Shown here in pieces: positions 10,977 through 27,965 of a DNA stretch of 64,000 nt (its first letter is position 1; the number at the start of each line of letters is the position of its first letter). Below the pieces are notes generated by a model that had not been told where the DNA came from, ran no database searches, and worked only from the letters and a program-made list of their open reading frames with translations. The translations under genes and the position numbers were made by a program. The DNA is from Trebouxia sp. TZW2008. Lineage: Eukaryota; Chlorophyta; Trebouxiophyceae; Trebouxiales; Trebouxiaceae. Where the stretch lies: contig BDIU01000053.1 in assembly GCA_002118135.1 (NCBI GenBank), positions 124,001 to 188,000 on the forward strand, written 5' to 3'.

Positions 10977-13900
10977 TCATGAGTACTTTGCATCCCCGAT
11001 GATGTGACCCCCGAAGAAAGGTGCAAGCGACACGACTTGCTCCCTGAACTCCACAGGGTCGCCTTCAGGGATCAAAAACTCGACCGCCTCACCTGCTTGA
11101 GGGGCCTGCATCAGCAACAAACTCTTGAATGTAGGCAAGGTAACAGACCATCATCTGTGACCACAACCAGTGCAGTGTGACAGTGTTTTGTGAACGCGAC
11201 ATTGTGGTGCTCCTGTGGAATGTAGAGCGGTTGCTCTGAATCAGGCCTTTGTTGGGCAAGTGTGCCCAGCCACAACTTAGTGTTGCCAACCAACATGTAG
11301 CAACCTGTGCATAATATGCTTAGGTGCATTGCCTGCAGTGATTTGCCAAGTTGGCAGCAACGCTAGCATAAGCTGCACATGCAAGCAACATACGCATGGT
11401 AAGAGTTGCATGCATCTCACCTCAATTGGTACATAGGTTCCAAGCTGCTCAACGTAAGCAACAACCTGGCCCTTCTTCACCTTGTCTCCCTGCACACAGC
11501 AAGCAATCTCTTGATGTATGAAACGAGCAGCAACAGCCTGGACTTGCATGATCAAGTGACCCATGTCACCCACGTGCATCAGAGACAGTCTTCAGGCTTG
11601 ACTGCTCTTCATCATAAACCTCAGTGTAGACAGAAACACAAAGGTGCAGAGGTCAATGTTTGCAATACATACATTTTTCGTCGTGGTTGTCTGCTATCTT
11701 ACTACAGCATAGCATGCCACACATCAACCATCCTTATCGTGACGCTCAGAACAAGCCGACCTGACAGGATAGGCTTTGGGCCACACACACCTAGCACATG
11801 TGCTGGAAGTGTAACCATTTGTCACTATTATTATGCCGCGCATCAGGGCAATGCAAGTATCAATGTGGACGTCCACCTGTTGACAGAAAATGTCTGCAGA
11901 TACATGCAGCCATACTCTGCCACATTGCTACTCACGTAATCCAAAAACACACTGAACATCACAATCAGACGTCACCGCTGGCAGCATGACAAGGAGTCAA
12001 CTGTGCATTCACCAGTGTGGGATAGGGCTCTAGGGTAGCGTCAACAGCTTGACAGATAGGGCACTGTTTTGAAACAGTCAAAACGATGCATCTGAATTGA
12101 CAGGGTTGTGCACCATGACAAGCACATTACTGTGCGTTCAAATGCTGTACAGCATTACCTCATTGACTGCATTGCCTTTGCCAACCCTCTTGCCCTTGAA
12201 GTATTTGCCTCGCCTCAACACTCCAACCTGCACCACAACAAGACCTCTCACGGGTACATATCATCGGCACTGACTGCAATGAGTTTAGACCGTATTTACC
12301 AAAGTGTAAAGAGGTTTGATCACCTTTTATGCCTTTTGTTCTTTCTTTTTAGTACTTGAGGAATTCTGATGGTTTTGGACTTGACATTGGCTTCTTTCTG
12401 TTGACAAATAAAAAGATACCTTTTGCCTTCTTAGTTACCTCCCCTTGTAGAAAAATCAAGTCATCAAGAGTCTCGCATATGACTGCTGGACTCAGCGGAT
12501 ACAACAGCATTTACTACTACGAATGGTACAGAAAATGGTGACAGGCACAGCGAGCTGAAATTGTCTGTGCTGAGCTTACATGCAGTGCTGACATTGGCTT
12601 GTAATGCAAGCGTGATAAGCAGGAGCTCAGCATGAACTCAATAGCGTGTGTGTTCTGCAGTCTGCCCTGACTGGAGCACTGGATTGCGCAAGCAGGAAGC
12701 AAGAGTAAATTATCTTTGTAATGACTGCTTTGATTACCAAGAAGATTGTCCTTACATCACTCTATCTTCACTCAAAGGGACCACTGCAGTCAGAATGCAG
12801 AGATTGATTCCCAGTTGCATTGTCCTTACATCAAGATTGTCCTGACGTCAAGTGTCCTTACAATGACAATTTACCCTTTAGGTGCATCTGGACAAGTACC
12901 CAGTTTGACACAGAGCTGGCTGATTTTTCTTACCTTGGGAGAGTTGACGTAGACTAGGCTCTCTGGGTAGTCCTCATCTTCGTCATCTTCCTCAGTTGAT
13001 CCGCCGGCTGATCCGCCATTCAGGCTGTGCTGCTTCTTGAACTTCTCCAGTTCCTCAGGAGGCATGTCAAAGTTGGTCGTTGACCCCAACACTGCAAGCA
13101 TGATCTTTTGTTTGTAGTGCAGGTGAAGGCTTTGAGTTGTTGCTTTGATCTTGCAATGATAGGTATAGTGGAAAAGCACTTCATTTTGCAATTGTGCAGT
13201 GTGGCCGATTGCATGCAAACTTACGACTGAAAGAGTGAACAAATGGATGACAGCTGTGCATGAAGGTCTCAAAAGATGGCACCAAACACAATTTTGACAA
13301 TGAGCCAGCAGGTACTAGGTAATGCGTGGTATGTAACTTGTGTGCGATGCTTCTGCAGTTGTCTTATATATGTACCAGGATTCTGTTGCGCTGGGCTAGC
13401 TGCCTGTGGAGCAGCCGCTGCTGTTGCATCTATCCGCCTTCTGACATGTAGCTGAAAGCTGCCCATCTGCGCCAACAGCACAAGTTGTCAGTTTTAATAT
13501 GTCTTTTGACATGATGTGCTGGAATTCATCTGCATGGCATTGACACTTACCTCCACATCAAGCTCAGCAACATCTGTCTCATTGCATAGCATGTCCATCA
13601 GCTGTGTGACCTGCACATGGCACATGAGGTTGTTTGTATGTTGCCCTGCAAAAACGGTCTCTGTAGATGGTCTAAAGCAGTACTCACCTGCTCTGTTGTC
13701 AGGCCTCTGCCGTCGTCAGCGCCGTCTTCGAAGTCATCCCGGGGCAAATCTTCGCCTGCGTTAGCATAGACAACCTTTTGCGCTCAGCTTGGTCACTGTC
13801 AGGGCATCTCACCCTCGATTCGCAGATTCTCGCTCTCTCTCGGTTCTCGCGCAGTACGACTGCTCACAGCATCTGCGCTGTGCAAAGTGAAGCAAAATGC

Positions 13901-14139
13901 AACAGATTGTGCCTACCTTCATCCACAGCATCCTCAGACTTTGCAGCCAGACGAGGGCATGGTCTGGCATACACTTTGGGTCTGCTCAGGCGTGACGAGC
14001 GACAGCTGGCGCCTGCCAATGCTGGACTTGAGGAAGCAGCTCGCGCACAATACGACCGCCTCGTGACTGCGGTGCGCGTTGGTGCGCACTGGTGTGCGTC
14101 GAGCAAAGCTGGACAAGGTCCTAGTCGCACATGAGCCAT
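10977..14139 (-). CDS. plastid biotin/lipoyl-attachment-domain protein (BADC/BCCP-like)
   Basis: Eight exons join in phase: 13917-14139, 13688-13755, 13551-13610, 13376-13466, 12934-13091, 12159-12227, 11421-11489, 10977-11105, giving 288 residues. The N-terminus is Arg/Ser/Ala rich, like a transit peptide. Next come an acidic stretch, a predicted helical segment (VTQLMDMLCNETDVAELDVE) and a low-complexity linker. The C-terminus is a biotinyl/lipoyl fold: GDKVKKGQVVAYVEQLGTYV, APQAGEAVEFLIPEGDPVEF, PFFGGHIIGDAKYS. The place of the biotinylated Lys (AMKM in true BCCP) reads EQLGTY, so the protein cannot carry biotin there. Plant BADC proteins of this kind bind biotin carboxylase and restrain plastid acetyl-CoA carboxylase. 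I infer that role here; a related uncharacterised plant BCCP2-like family is the alternative. Confidence 0.85.
12745..12870 (+). repeat. dispersed repeat family 2, copy 1
   Basis: A run with gtccttacatca, caaagggaccactgcagtca, attgattcccag and tgtccttacaatga blocks recurs at 21680-21810 and, in part, at 57665-57740. It sits in an intron of the biotin/lipoyl-domain gene. There is no coding capacity. Confidence 0.65.
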
Positions 14140-14857
14140 GCTGCAGTCAGATCAGCGGCTGCACAGATACAAAGCCGATGCTGAGTACAGGCGCAGGCAG
14201 AAGACGCCTTCAATGTGTTCCTGTTTGCAGTCGCTGCATTGCTACCAGCTGTGCAAGCGGTGTAAACTGGACGGTGATTGACTTTGGTTGCAGAGTGCAG
14301 GGCCGTCGAAAGAGGTAAAGCTGCAAAGCGCCCTACCAAGTCATGATCCCAAGTTACAGCACTTCAAGTTGATGCACCTGAGCTTCGAAGCACCAACAGC
14401 TTCATGCGCCACCCAACGCAAGCGCCGGGCACAAAGCTAGCCAGCATTGACATGCAGTGGTGACCTGGTTGACCAACATGGCAGCAACAATTCATGATCA
14501 AAACTGCCTGTGTGCATCAAGTGACTGCTGCTTATGTCCTGAATGTGACAGCCATGTAGAGCAAACGCTGTTTACAACTCAGGAAATCCAGCTCAATATA
14601 AAAACAAACTGTATTGATTTGCTGAATGATATCGATGTCTTGAAGCTGCACGGCATGCGCTCGGCCGCCGCACGGAGATACGGAGCTACGAGAGTGGCCT
14701 CGATGACTCCCAAGCTAAACTGTTCAGCGATTTTGATGAGCGTGTAGCGTAAAACCTGGGTGCACTTGACTGGTCCAGCTTTCCTGCAGCGGCACGCCTT
14801 TTACACTCAAGTTCCAGACCCAAACTTCAGCAGTGATCGCCAGTGCATGCTCACAAA
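14140..14857. promoter_or_regulatory. divergent promoter region of the BADC-like gene and eIF2 gamma
   Basis: Starts at 14139 (-) and 14858 (+) face away from each other, with about 720 bp between them. No clear TATA or other motif could be assigned, and no further exon is supported here. Confidence 0.6.
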
Positions 14858-17800
14858 ATGAGCAAGAAAAGCGGACTACGCGAGCAGGTACGCGGCAAAC
14901 AGGCTTATTGGTCTTGTTGTGGCCGTAAGGCTCGGCATCCACGTCAAGCCCAATGCCAGTCAGCAGCGCGTTGCAAAGTTGTGATGGTGTTGTTGCAGAA
15001 CCTGAAAACTCTCGACCCCAGCAAGCTCACGCCATTGACGCCCGAGGTCATCAGTAGGCAAGCCACAATCAACATCGGTGAGCAACGCGACTCGCAGTCC
15101 GCTGTGCTGCACGCATCCTCAGCCCAGCTTTTTGCACTGTCACCATACCCAGTCTGTCTCACAGACAAGATTGTGCATATGCTGGTCTCAACCCCAATAC
15201 TTATGCCAGCGTCTTGCTCTTCAGGTACCATTGGCCATGTAGCTCACGGCAAGTCAACTGTCGTCAAGGCCATTTCAGGAGTGCAGACAGTGCGCTTCAA
15301 GAATGAGTTGGAAAGAAACATCACAATTAAGCTGGGATATGCAAATGCAAAGATTTTCTGTGCCAAGGACGGCAAGGTGCCAAGACCGCAGTCGTATAAA
15401 GCCTATGGCAGCTCAAAAGAGGACAGCCCAGCTTGTGACGCACCAGGCTATGAAGGAGCAGAAATGGAGCTACTACGGCATGTATCTTTCGTGGATTGTC
15501 CCGGCCATGACATTCTCATGGCTACCATGCTGAATGGGGCAGCAGTCATGGACGGCGCGCTATTACTCATAGCAGCCAATGAGTCGTGTCCGCAGCCACA
15601 GACCTCAGAGCACTTAGCAGCAGTTGAAATCATGCGCTTGAAGCACATCATCATCTTGCAGAACAAGATTGACTTGATCAGCGAAAGCGTGGCAGCCAAC
15701 CAGCATGAAGCCATTCAGTCGTTTATTCAGGGCACCATTGCAGAGGGAGCTCCAGTGGTGCCCATCTCTGCACAGCTCAAATACAATGTTGACGCAGTCT
15801 GTGAATACATTGTCAAAAAGATCCCAGTCCCAGTCAGGTACTGCAGAAAGGTCTTGTTTGTAATGTCAAAGTCACTAATGCTCTGCTCATGCAACTTGCT
15901 TTTGCTACATGGCCTCTTCCCTATGCTGACCTTGTGGTGTTTGACTCGCCATCACATGACAGTACTTGATTTTTATCTCGGTTGTGAACAACAATCTTTT
16001 GCCTCTATGTATCCAAGCATGGCAGACCTTTGTTGTGAATGCATGCAGAAAACTCACATCAATGCACCGAAGCATGCTGCATGCTGAACTTTGTAGCTCA
16101 TGCATGCAGAGACTTCACATCCCCTCCTCAGATGATTGTCATTAGGTCCTTTGACGTCAATAAGCCTGGATCAGAAGTAGATGACTTGAAGGGCGGGGTT
16201 GCTGGAGGCAGTATATTGCAGGTGCTGCTGACTGACTGCTTATCAGCTATGATGGGTCTGCTTTCAGAAACAGACTAGACTTACTGAAGGGTCTATTTAA
16301 TGCATGCTACTTTACTGCAGCTTTGGCTTGCCGCTCACCCCTCATGTACCTTGACCAACAGTGCCCTTTCAAGCCTGTACATCATGCTCATCCTGTGCAA
16401 TCCTGTACAGCTTACAGTCGTGCTGCCTGCTGCGAGGCTTGCTGTCTGTTACCAGACTCCGTGTAGCCATCTTTACATGGCAAAGCTGTCATGTTCTGAA
16501 GGCTGTAAGCATCACTGTCATTCAAAACTGCACATACTGCGATGTTGGTCTTTCCACACGCAGTGGCACCTGTGAATCACAGAACCAACTCTGGATTATT
16601 GCAATTCTGGTGCTTCAGGGCGTCTTGAGGAAAGGGCAAGAAATAGAAATACGGCCAGGCATAGTGACAAAAGATGCAGAGGGCCGGGCGGCATGCATAC
16701 CCATCTACTCCCGTATCATTACTCTCCTAGCAGAACAGAATGACCTTCAGTATGCTGTGCCAGGAGGCTTGATTGGTGTGGGAACCACTGTAAGACTTCA
16801 CTCGCCTCACACTGCAGCTGCTTGCAGTCTTGTTCTTCAGCCTGATGCATGCTGTGTTTGGTGATGCATGATGCATGATGCCTGCTGTGTTCGGTGATGC
16901 ATGATGCATGCTGCCTATGACTGGGGCAATTCAATGTGCATGAAATGCATTGCTGTGCAATTTGAGGACTGCTAATGGTGCAGCTGCAAATGCCATGCAC
17001 ATGCGCAGCTCAAAGCAAGGCTGATTGCAACTGTGAGCGCTGGTATGTCAGTCTCTGTGCTGCGTCCGGGCGAACACTGTTGGGGCTGGTCTGGATGCAG
17101 CTTTGCATGGCAAATTTGCTCAGGAGAATCCAAGGTTGCACCTGCTGCTCAGTCGTCCACTGTTGTATTCATGCATTGCATGACACTAGACTGCAATGTT
17201 GTCGGCCTCGTACCCGCCCTTGTACGTAGTGCACAGGTCAACCATTTTGCATAGGTCACATTGTTTGCCAGTGTAGTTTCTCTGTGCCCAGCTTGTGGCT
17301 GGTGCTATGTGGCAGTGCATACTGAACAGAGGGTTCTGTCTGCAGGTTGATCCAACGCTGACCAGGGCAGACAGGTTGGTGGGTCAAGTCCTAGGAGAAG
17401 TTGGCGCTTTGCCTGATGTGTTCACAGAGCTGGAAATCAACTTCTTCTTGCTTCGGCGGCTGCTGGGAGTCAGGACGCAGGTGGGCAGAGCCTCTTGTTA
17501 TTTTCTGTCTGTTGAAACCTTGAAGTCTCTTTTTTGTATAGAGGCTGCTGAGCATGACATCTGACGGCGAAGACGTCCCCTGACTATCTTGACTGTGTCC
17601 ATCAGCAGCATGAGCATTTGATTGTACACTTGGTTGTCAAGCTGGTGTGGATTCATGACTAGATGTAACCCCGCTAATGCAGATTCCATGAATTTGGCAC
17701 AGCCTGTCTAGTTGAGCGTCTTGGCATCAAGCTGATGATGTGTTGAGCTCTGACCCTACATTGAGCTGAACAATAGTGAACTGTCGTGCAGGGTGGTGAG

Positions 17801-18281
17801 AAGCAGGGCAAGGTGCAGAAACTCAGCAAAGGAGAAGTTCTCATGCTCAATATAGGCTCCATGTGCACAGGAGCTAGAGTCATTGCGGTGCGTAATCTCC
17901 TTACCTCACAATGACGTGTTATGTCATATACTCATGAGCGATGCACCCTGCACAGTATGGGCAGTCCAAATTATGTGAACGAGATGCCTGTTGGTGTTGA
18001 AGATTGACAATTGAGGCTTCAGCTGATTGTGCCAGCTAGCATCAGCATAACTGCTCCATATCTGGAAGCACATGTAGCAGATCTATGCTGCAGGGTCTCA
18101 GCTGTAACTTTGTCTGCAGGTGAAGCACGATCTTGCAAAGCTACAGCTTACATCACCAGTGTGCACAAAGGAGCAGGAAAAGATTGCCTTGAGTAGACGT
18201 GTAGAGAAACATTGGCGATTGATTGGCTGGGGTCAGATACAAAAAGGAGCCAAGATGGACTTACCTGGCCGAGATCAGTAG
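14858..18281 (+). CDS. EIF2G: translation initiation factor eIF2 subunit gamma
   Basis: eIF2 gamma is the GTPase subunit that, with eIF2 alpha and beta, carries initiator Met-tRNA to the 40S ribosome. Exons in phase: 14858-14887, 14999-15077, 15225-15837, 16110-16221, 16619-16789, 17346-17480, 17792-17887, 18120-18281, giving 465 residues, the usual length. Nucleotide-binding motifs are present: [12 protein letters not shown] (G1), DCPGH (G3), NKID (G4). The eIF2 gamma-specific stretches [35 protein letters not shown] and CRADRL-like [10 protein letters not shown] follow. The C-terminus contains [16 protein letters not shown]. No motif is missing. ATG 14858 gives the short N-terminus [10 protein letters not shown], and the exon ends at a clear donor. 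Confidence 0.97.
16840..16920 (+). repeat. short tandem duplication in an eIF2 gamma intron
   Basis: Two copies of a roughly 32-bp unit read gatgcatgctgtgttyggtg and gatgcatgatgcatg, an extreme case of the TGCATG-rich composition found in most introns here. Confidence 0.6.
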
Positions 18282-18738
18282 TGTGTTTTGTTGCTGTACG
18301 TTTTTGCGAGCATGCATGCAATGCAGTAGCCTGCCAATGTATGTGTTGACAGACCCCGTAGCTCTGACAAAGTTGTGTCAAGAGCAACCTTTCCATTTGT
18401 GGACAAGAATCAGCATACTGATCATGAGTGCAACGCTTGCTACTGGAACTCATTGTACCACATGTCGTGCATTATCAATTGCCTCAGGCGCCTTGCACAT
18501 CATGTCTATGTGAGTGAATCCTCACTTGAATGATTGGCTCAGAGAGTCTTCTGCACATTGCTTCCATATTGTATCCACATTGGCAGCGGTGGTTATGGTA
18601 TGGCAGAGCAGTGCTTCGGTTCAAACGTTGAAATTTCAGTGCTTGCTCGGGAAAACGGGGTTTTCTTCGACCCAAAAGCTAATGCAGCTGTGCTGCAGCA
18701 AATGGGTTTTGCTTTAGCGCAAAAGTTATTTGTCACTG
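18282..18738. other. spacer between eIF2 gamma and tRNA-Val
   Basis: The stretch holds the 3' UTR of eIF2 gamma. I see no gene or clear repeat. Confidence 0.5.
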
Positions 18739-18812
18739 TGGTTTCATCCGGGATCGAACCGGAGACCTTTCGCGTGTTAGGCGAATGTGATAACCGACTA
18801 CACCATGAAACC
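18739..18812 (-). tRNA. tRNA-Val(AAC)
   Basis: Read on the minus strand, GGTTTCA at the 5' end pairs with TGAAACC at the 3' end, followed by discriminator A. The D arm is GTGTAGTCGGTTATCAC. The anticodon stem TTCGC/GCGAA encloses loop CTAACAC with anticodon AAC. The T arm is TCCGG-TTCGATC-CCGGA. Internal A and B box promoters (TGGTGTAGTCGG, GGTTCGATCC) are intact. CCA is not encoded, as expected for a nuclear tRNA, and there is no intron. It sits alone between two protein genes. Confidence 0.97.
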
Positions 18813-19142
18813 TCGACATCCGGTGAAATTCTAGCGTTCATTGCCCCAAAACTTGCAGCTGTGAACGAAACCAGATGCTTTTGCAGCTGCGATGCCTATG
18901 CTGATTGATGCTTCAGCGCGACATTTGTCTGGGCTCTCAAAGCACTAGCACGAGTGAGTGTGCCAGACAGGAGCCCTTGCAGCCTGCACCACTGGCGACT
19001 TGCGCTCGGCGGCACACTACATCCGCTCCCTGGCTTGTTGATCACTCGCTGCTGCTCAAGTCTAAGCAGGCAGCTCTGCAAAGAGGGCATGCTGTCGGGC
19101 CTTTTGTGATGCACAAGTGTATGACGCATTGAAAAGGGCTGT

Positions 19143-20095
19143 ATGGACTTCTTCCGGAAAGTCAAAAATTTCGTCACAGGTCAAGTAAGTGTCTACACAG
19201 GCACCTGAGCAAGCTGTGTCTCGGCATGCCTAAGCATTAAACGCGTGTGCAGACAGACGCGCCCTCGACATCGGGCAGGTCGTCTGAGCCTGATGTGATG
19301 AACTCAGGAGCAGTGCATTCCAGGGCAACTGTCACCTACAGACAACCTGTGCTGCAAAATGCTGGCTTTGGAACAGCAGGGGGTGTGCAGGTGAGCATTT
19401 ACGTTGTCAGAACGCTGCGTACGCCCGTGACTCACATGCACACTACTTCTCAATGGTCATGGACTGCTGCATCCTGATTCCTGATGTTTATGGACTGCTG
19501 CATCCTGTTTCCTGGTGATTATGGACTGCTTGCATGTTTTCTCTTGATGGTGATGGACTGCTGCATGCTTTTTCTTGATGGTGGTGGACCGTTGCATCCT
19601 GTTTCCCCAATGACAATGGAGTGCTGCATTGTGCTCACTTGTGGTTCAGGGCCTTGACTGGTACAAGGCGAATTTGAAGCAAGATAAGGATGGAGATCTA
19701 GCAGATGAGTTCTTGTCAGAGCAGTCAAAACAGAGCAACACAGAATCAAGCAAAGGCCTCAAGGTGATAATATGTTCGCTTTCAATGCTGCTCAGCATCA
19801 AGATTTGTCTGCTGTGCACCCAGCAATCACTGCACATGATTGTCGAAAAGAGAAAGGAAAGCAAAGTCTATGCCGTCAGGCGTCATAACAGGAACCCCTG
19901 TCTATGGAGGCAGCCTGAGACATGAATGCAGCTGCTATCGTTGGTATCAGGCACCTGTTTGTGTCACGAGCTTTGAATACAGGCCTGACATTGCTTTACT
20001 GCTGAGTGTAGGCTCAGAAACGGCATCTTAAGCAGCCAGCAGATGCCAGTGTTTTGGTACAAGATGGCAATGTGTACCTGGTGCCGAAATCATGA
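19143..20095 (+). CDS. hypothetical small multi-exon protein
   Basis: I do not recognise the family. Three exons join in phase 0: 19143-19184 (MDFFRKVKNFVTGQ), 19253-19390 (Ser/Thr-rich, ending QPVLQNAGFGTAGGVQ) and 19650-19763 (GLDWYKANLKQDKDGDLADE followed by a Ser/Gln-rich end). A last exon appears to start near 20042 and reads LVQDGNVYLVPKS before TGA at 20093-20095. The link between 19763 and 20042 is not resolved and may involve one more exon. The N-terminus is amphipathic and the middle is acidic and hydrophilic. There is no signal peptide or membrane segment. The second intron holds a minisatellite. Confidence 0.55.
19430..19635 (+). repeat. minisatellite of about 38-45 bp
   Basis: Five diverged units are built on tggactgctgcatcctgttt followed by a short tgatggt/tgatta stretch. 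The units begin near 19458, 19489, 19521, 19554 and 19586. It lies in the intron before the exon at 19650. Confidence 0.75.
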
Positions 20096-20728
20096 AAGTC
20101 GTGGAGGGAATCTGCTGTCAGATCATCAACTTAATACAACATGGTCAGCTACCTCAAAGGACAGGCCTATTGCTTCACCACGGCTGTGCACACGCAGGCC
20201 TTCGATGTTTGTTGTTCTGGCTGGCGCTTTCTTGGCCTTCGTACACTAAGCCCTGTGCATGGGCCTATCACTGCAACCTTGTGCAATAACGGCAAAGTTG
20301 CAAGATTTGTGCTTTGGCCATCATTTAGTTAGGACAACCCTGTGCAGAGATGTTCGTCATAACGTGGTGTGTATGAAGCAAGGATAGCATGCCCTTCGCA
20401 GCACAATACTTCCCCGTACAAGAATTGAGCAATTGTCAATGCGGTGAAGATATCTGGCACATGTGATTGCTTCAGGGCCATCATGCTGCACATCAATGAT
20501 GTCAATCTTCCAGCAAGTTTTGTTCGTTTACAGTAGCTGCCATTAACCTGCTTACGTGCTCATTGTTCCTTTTTACATGCATACAGTGTTGAACGGTGTG
20601 GTACACAGTTTGCTGCAGCGAGCATTGCAGGCAGGTCCTCTCAACGAAGACAGGCACACAACATGTCATTGGCTGCAGCTGACAACATAATGACAATCAA
20701 ATGGCACACACAGGAGCATGGGTTGAGT
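20096..20728. other. convergent 3' spacer
   Basis: The spacer lies between the unknown plus-strand gene and the TGS1 stop. No exon is supported on either strand. Confidence 0.5.
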
Positions 20729-25029
<4,301 letters not shown>

Positions 25030-25823
25030 CTGCACCAGCAACCCGCTCAAGCTCTGAATGCGAACAGAGGCACGCCATCAAGGTTGCGCACCAGATCAAG
25101 CCACAATCGGTATGTTGCGCAGTAACAAGCCTGCAAGCTCCGATGAAGTGCGTGCTGTGGTCGCCGACAGGCAGGTCCAATGCTGTGACGACATGCATGC
25201 TTGCCTCCAGCGGCAAGCCAGCCTTTCCCGCGTGGCAAGGCGGCAGTTCCATCAGCAAATCGCGAGTGATCGTCCATAAACGAGCAGAACTCATTGCAAG
25301 AATATATGGTTTCGGAGCAGTCGCAGCAGGCCATCGAAAGTGGCTGAGCAACTCTGCTCAGAAAAGGATCACAGATTGCCTTGATTGTTTCAATAATTGA
25401 TCAGGTTTTGACACACGCGATCAGACTTGTTGGCTGGCCAAAGTGCGTAATCTCTCTCTCTCTCTCAGACAATTTTGCGCAATCGGGACAAGCTGATCAA
25501 GCTGCTTTCAGGATTGCTGTTCACCACTGCTGTCCTGTAAAGCAGCTGAGCAAGAAACAAGGGCTGCCTGCATATGAAGCCTGCTGTATACAGGTATTAC
25601 CGGTATATGTGATACTATCATGATCATTATGGCTCAAAACGAAGCCTGCATTACTTGTGATCATTTGATATCACACAGCCTGCATTACATGTAAGTCTTA
25701 CAATGAGTGCATACGCCGCCCAATGGTGCGACTCGCTGCAGTATTATATTCAAGTCTGCTTTCAGAGCCGCAATCCTGTTATGTCGCATAATGGAGTCGC
25801 CTTCTCCTTTTCTCCTGTTCAAG
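25030..25823. other. region upstream of TGS1
   Basis: The stretch should hold TGS1 exon 1 and its promoter, and the 3' end of the next minus-strand gene. At 25395-25480 is a copy of dispersed repeat family 3: a cgcgatcagacttgttggct block, then gtgcgtaatc and a (CT) run. The same order is seen at 52480-52580. Confidence 0.5.
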
Positions 25824-27965
25824 TCAGCTGGTCAGCAATTCAGCCCTTCTGATTCTGAAGCCAGAACCCAGCATCTGATACTCCCTGGTATGTGGAACTG
25901 TGTCTGCCTTGTGTGACTTCTGCTTGTTCTGTGGCTGCTGCGTTTTGGCGAGTGCCTGCAAGACATGAATGGCAATGACAGTCTGAACATCATGTCCCGT
26001 GCAAGCAAGTCCATGCAGTCTCAAGTGCATGCCTAAGCTAGCCCGTTCAATGCTTGAGCACCAAGTACACTACAATCAGGCAAATGACACGTCTGCAGGC
26101 AATTTCATGTTATGCAGAGCGATTTGACCGTTACTGCGCATCTCTGCATGCTTGAGCCCAGCTGCCCTGCACCTGAAGCTTCTCTGGATGGTGTTCAAAG
26201 AGTTATAGGAGTCCCTAGTTCAAAATCTTAGTAGAAGTGGTTGAAACCTTGCACATAATCAGCTGGCATGATGCAAAGTGAGCATGCTCGACATCTATTA
26301 CCATGCTTTTAAGCAAGAACGTTGATGCAGAATGGCAACTCACTGGAAAGTCAAAGGCCCTGCAGTGTAGCCTTGCAATTGGCGCTCTGCCCCTAGGAGT
26401 GCTGGGCTCTGCATAGGACCCTGATTTGCCTCTAGTAGGCACATGCACCATGACATATGGCTCAGAAGGATCTCTGGTCAAATCAGGCTCCCTGCAAAGG
26501 GACCTGTCTTTGAATTCTATGACACTTGATCTTGGCGATGTTCCAAAGCTTGCTTGTCAGTGTAATTCTGGAGGTTTGCTTCCAGTTTGCCAACCAAGTA
26601 AAAGAACCAGTATGTGCTGCATATCAAGGCAAGGATGCAAAGCTCTGTGATCGCACAACTTTTCCAGTTTGATCTTTTTGTCACTTTACTTAGTTGCTGA
26701 TGTCGTTGTCACTTTGCCAAACAGTAAGAACTGCAGCAGTCTGTAAGCTCAGCTGCAGCCAAGCCAGACTTCACTTCAAACACAGCTGCTAGACAGGCTC
26801 GGCGGACCCAGCTGAGTATGTATTGGAGCAATTCAACTGTCTCCGACCAATTTGGGTAGACTTCTAAGTGCTGCTTGGCGCACTGCAAGGGAGACCACCA
26901 ACGCCCAATGATCACTCCACTGTCATGGAATGTACTTGTCAGGCTGCAGTGCTACACACAGTATGCAGATGGAGTGATTGTTTGCAATGCATACCTTGGA
27001 GCCTTGCATGCATGCTTCAGCATGTTGTTGGGCACAATGCCAGCTGCTCCTACTGTCTTTGGATGGGCAGGCATGGGCCTAGCAAAGGGGACGCCTGGTT
27101 TGACCTTACGAGCAGCATCTGTGGCAAGCAAAGACTTGAAAAGCAGCCGCAGGATGCCTTTGTATGTGTCCTATGAATTGCAAGCGACTGCACCCCTCAA
27201 GTGTTGAGTTGAATAGATGTAAATCAACAGCATGTTTCCAGCACATGTTTCATTTGCTGCTCATCCCCTTGTATGCAACTGCATGATGCATGACAATGGA
27301 GCAGACTGCACATTGAGACCACAGACATCAAGACTACAGGGTTATGGGTTGCAGCGCATAGTCTTACAACACCGACTGCAGCGATTAGTTTTGTCTTGAT
27401 GGGCGTTGTCCAGGCTGTTTTGTGCCAGAATGTATCAAAGGTCCTGACAGCAGCTGCAACAGCTGCAAGCTGGCAATGTACTCAACTGCACGGCAAATTC
27501 GAGAGCCTACATGCATGGAGTGTAGCCTCCTGCTGCTGCCATTCCTGCTGCATCCCTAGCGTCTGCTCCTTTAGCAGCTGTGCTTTGTCTATAGCATTAT
27601 CAGCTGTGCTGCTTGCATGCTCAGCGTTGTGGGTATAGAAAGCCGGCATGTATCTGGTAATGGGAGAGCGCTCATCAGCACTGGCTGACACTACAAAAGC
27701 ATTGGCACAGCAACAGTTGAGACAGAGCAACACAAGTGCGCTTGCTCAGCCACGGCCGCGTACAGCTTGACACAGCCTGTAGGCTGTCTCTGACGAACTT
27801 ACCAGTCGCGACCGGCTCAGCAATCGACTCATTGTCTGCAAGCTGTGTCACCCAATCACGCTCACCAAGCTGATTACCGACCGCAGGCGAGTCAGGCCAA
27901 GAGCTATGCGGTGTATCCCGCAACAGAACAGCCTCTTTCGGTCCTGCAGAGCGCAGCAGCAGCAT
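25824..27965 (-). CDS. hypothetical multi-exon protein
   Basis: I do not recognise the family. Likely exons on the minus strand: 27803-27965 (starts MLLLRSAGPKEAVLLRD), joined in phase 1 to an exon starting at 27690 (SASADERSPITRYMPAFYTH, then a Gln/Glu-rich helix); a stretch around 27380-27480; an exon ending near 27000 that contains FKSLLATDAARKVKPGVPFA; a following one with GRWWSPLQCAKQHLEVYPNW and ELLQYILSWVRRACLAAVFE; about 26350-26490 (EPYVMVHVPTRGKSGSYAEP); and a last exon at 25824-25957 ending RRAELLTS. Several joins are unresolved, and it could be two genes. No signal peptide or clear membrane segment is visible. The conserved-looking Trp-rich segment suggests a real protein. Confidence 0.45.
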
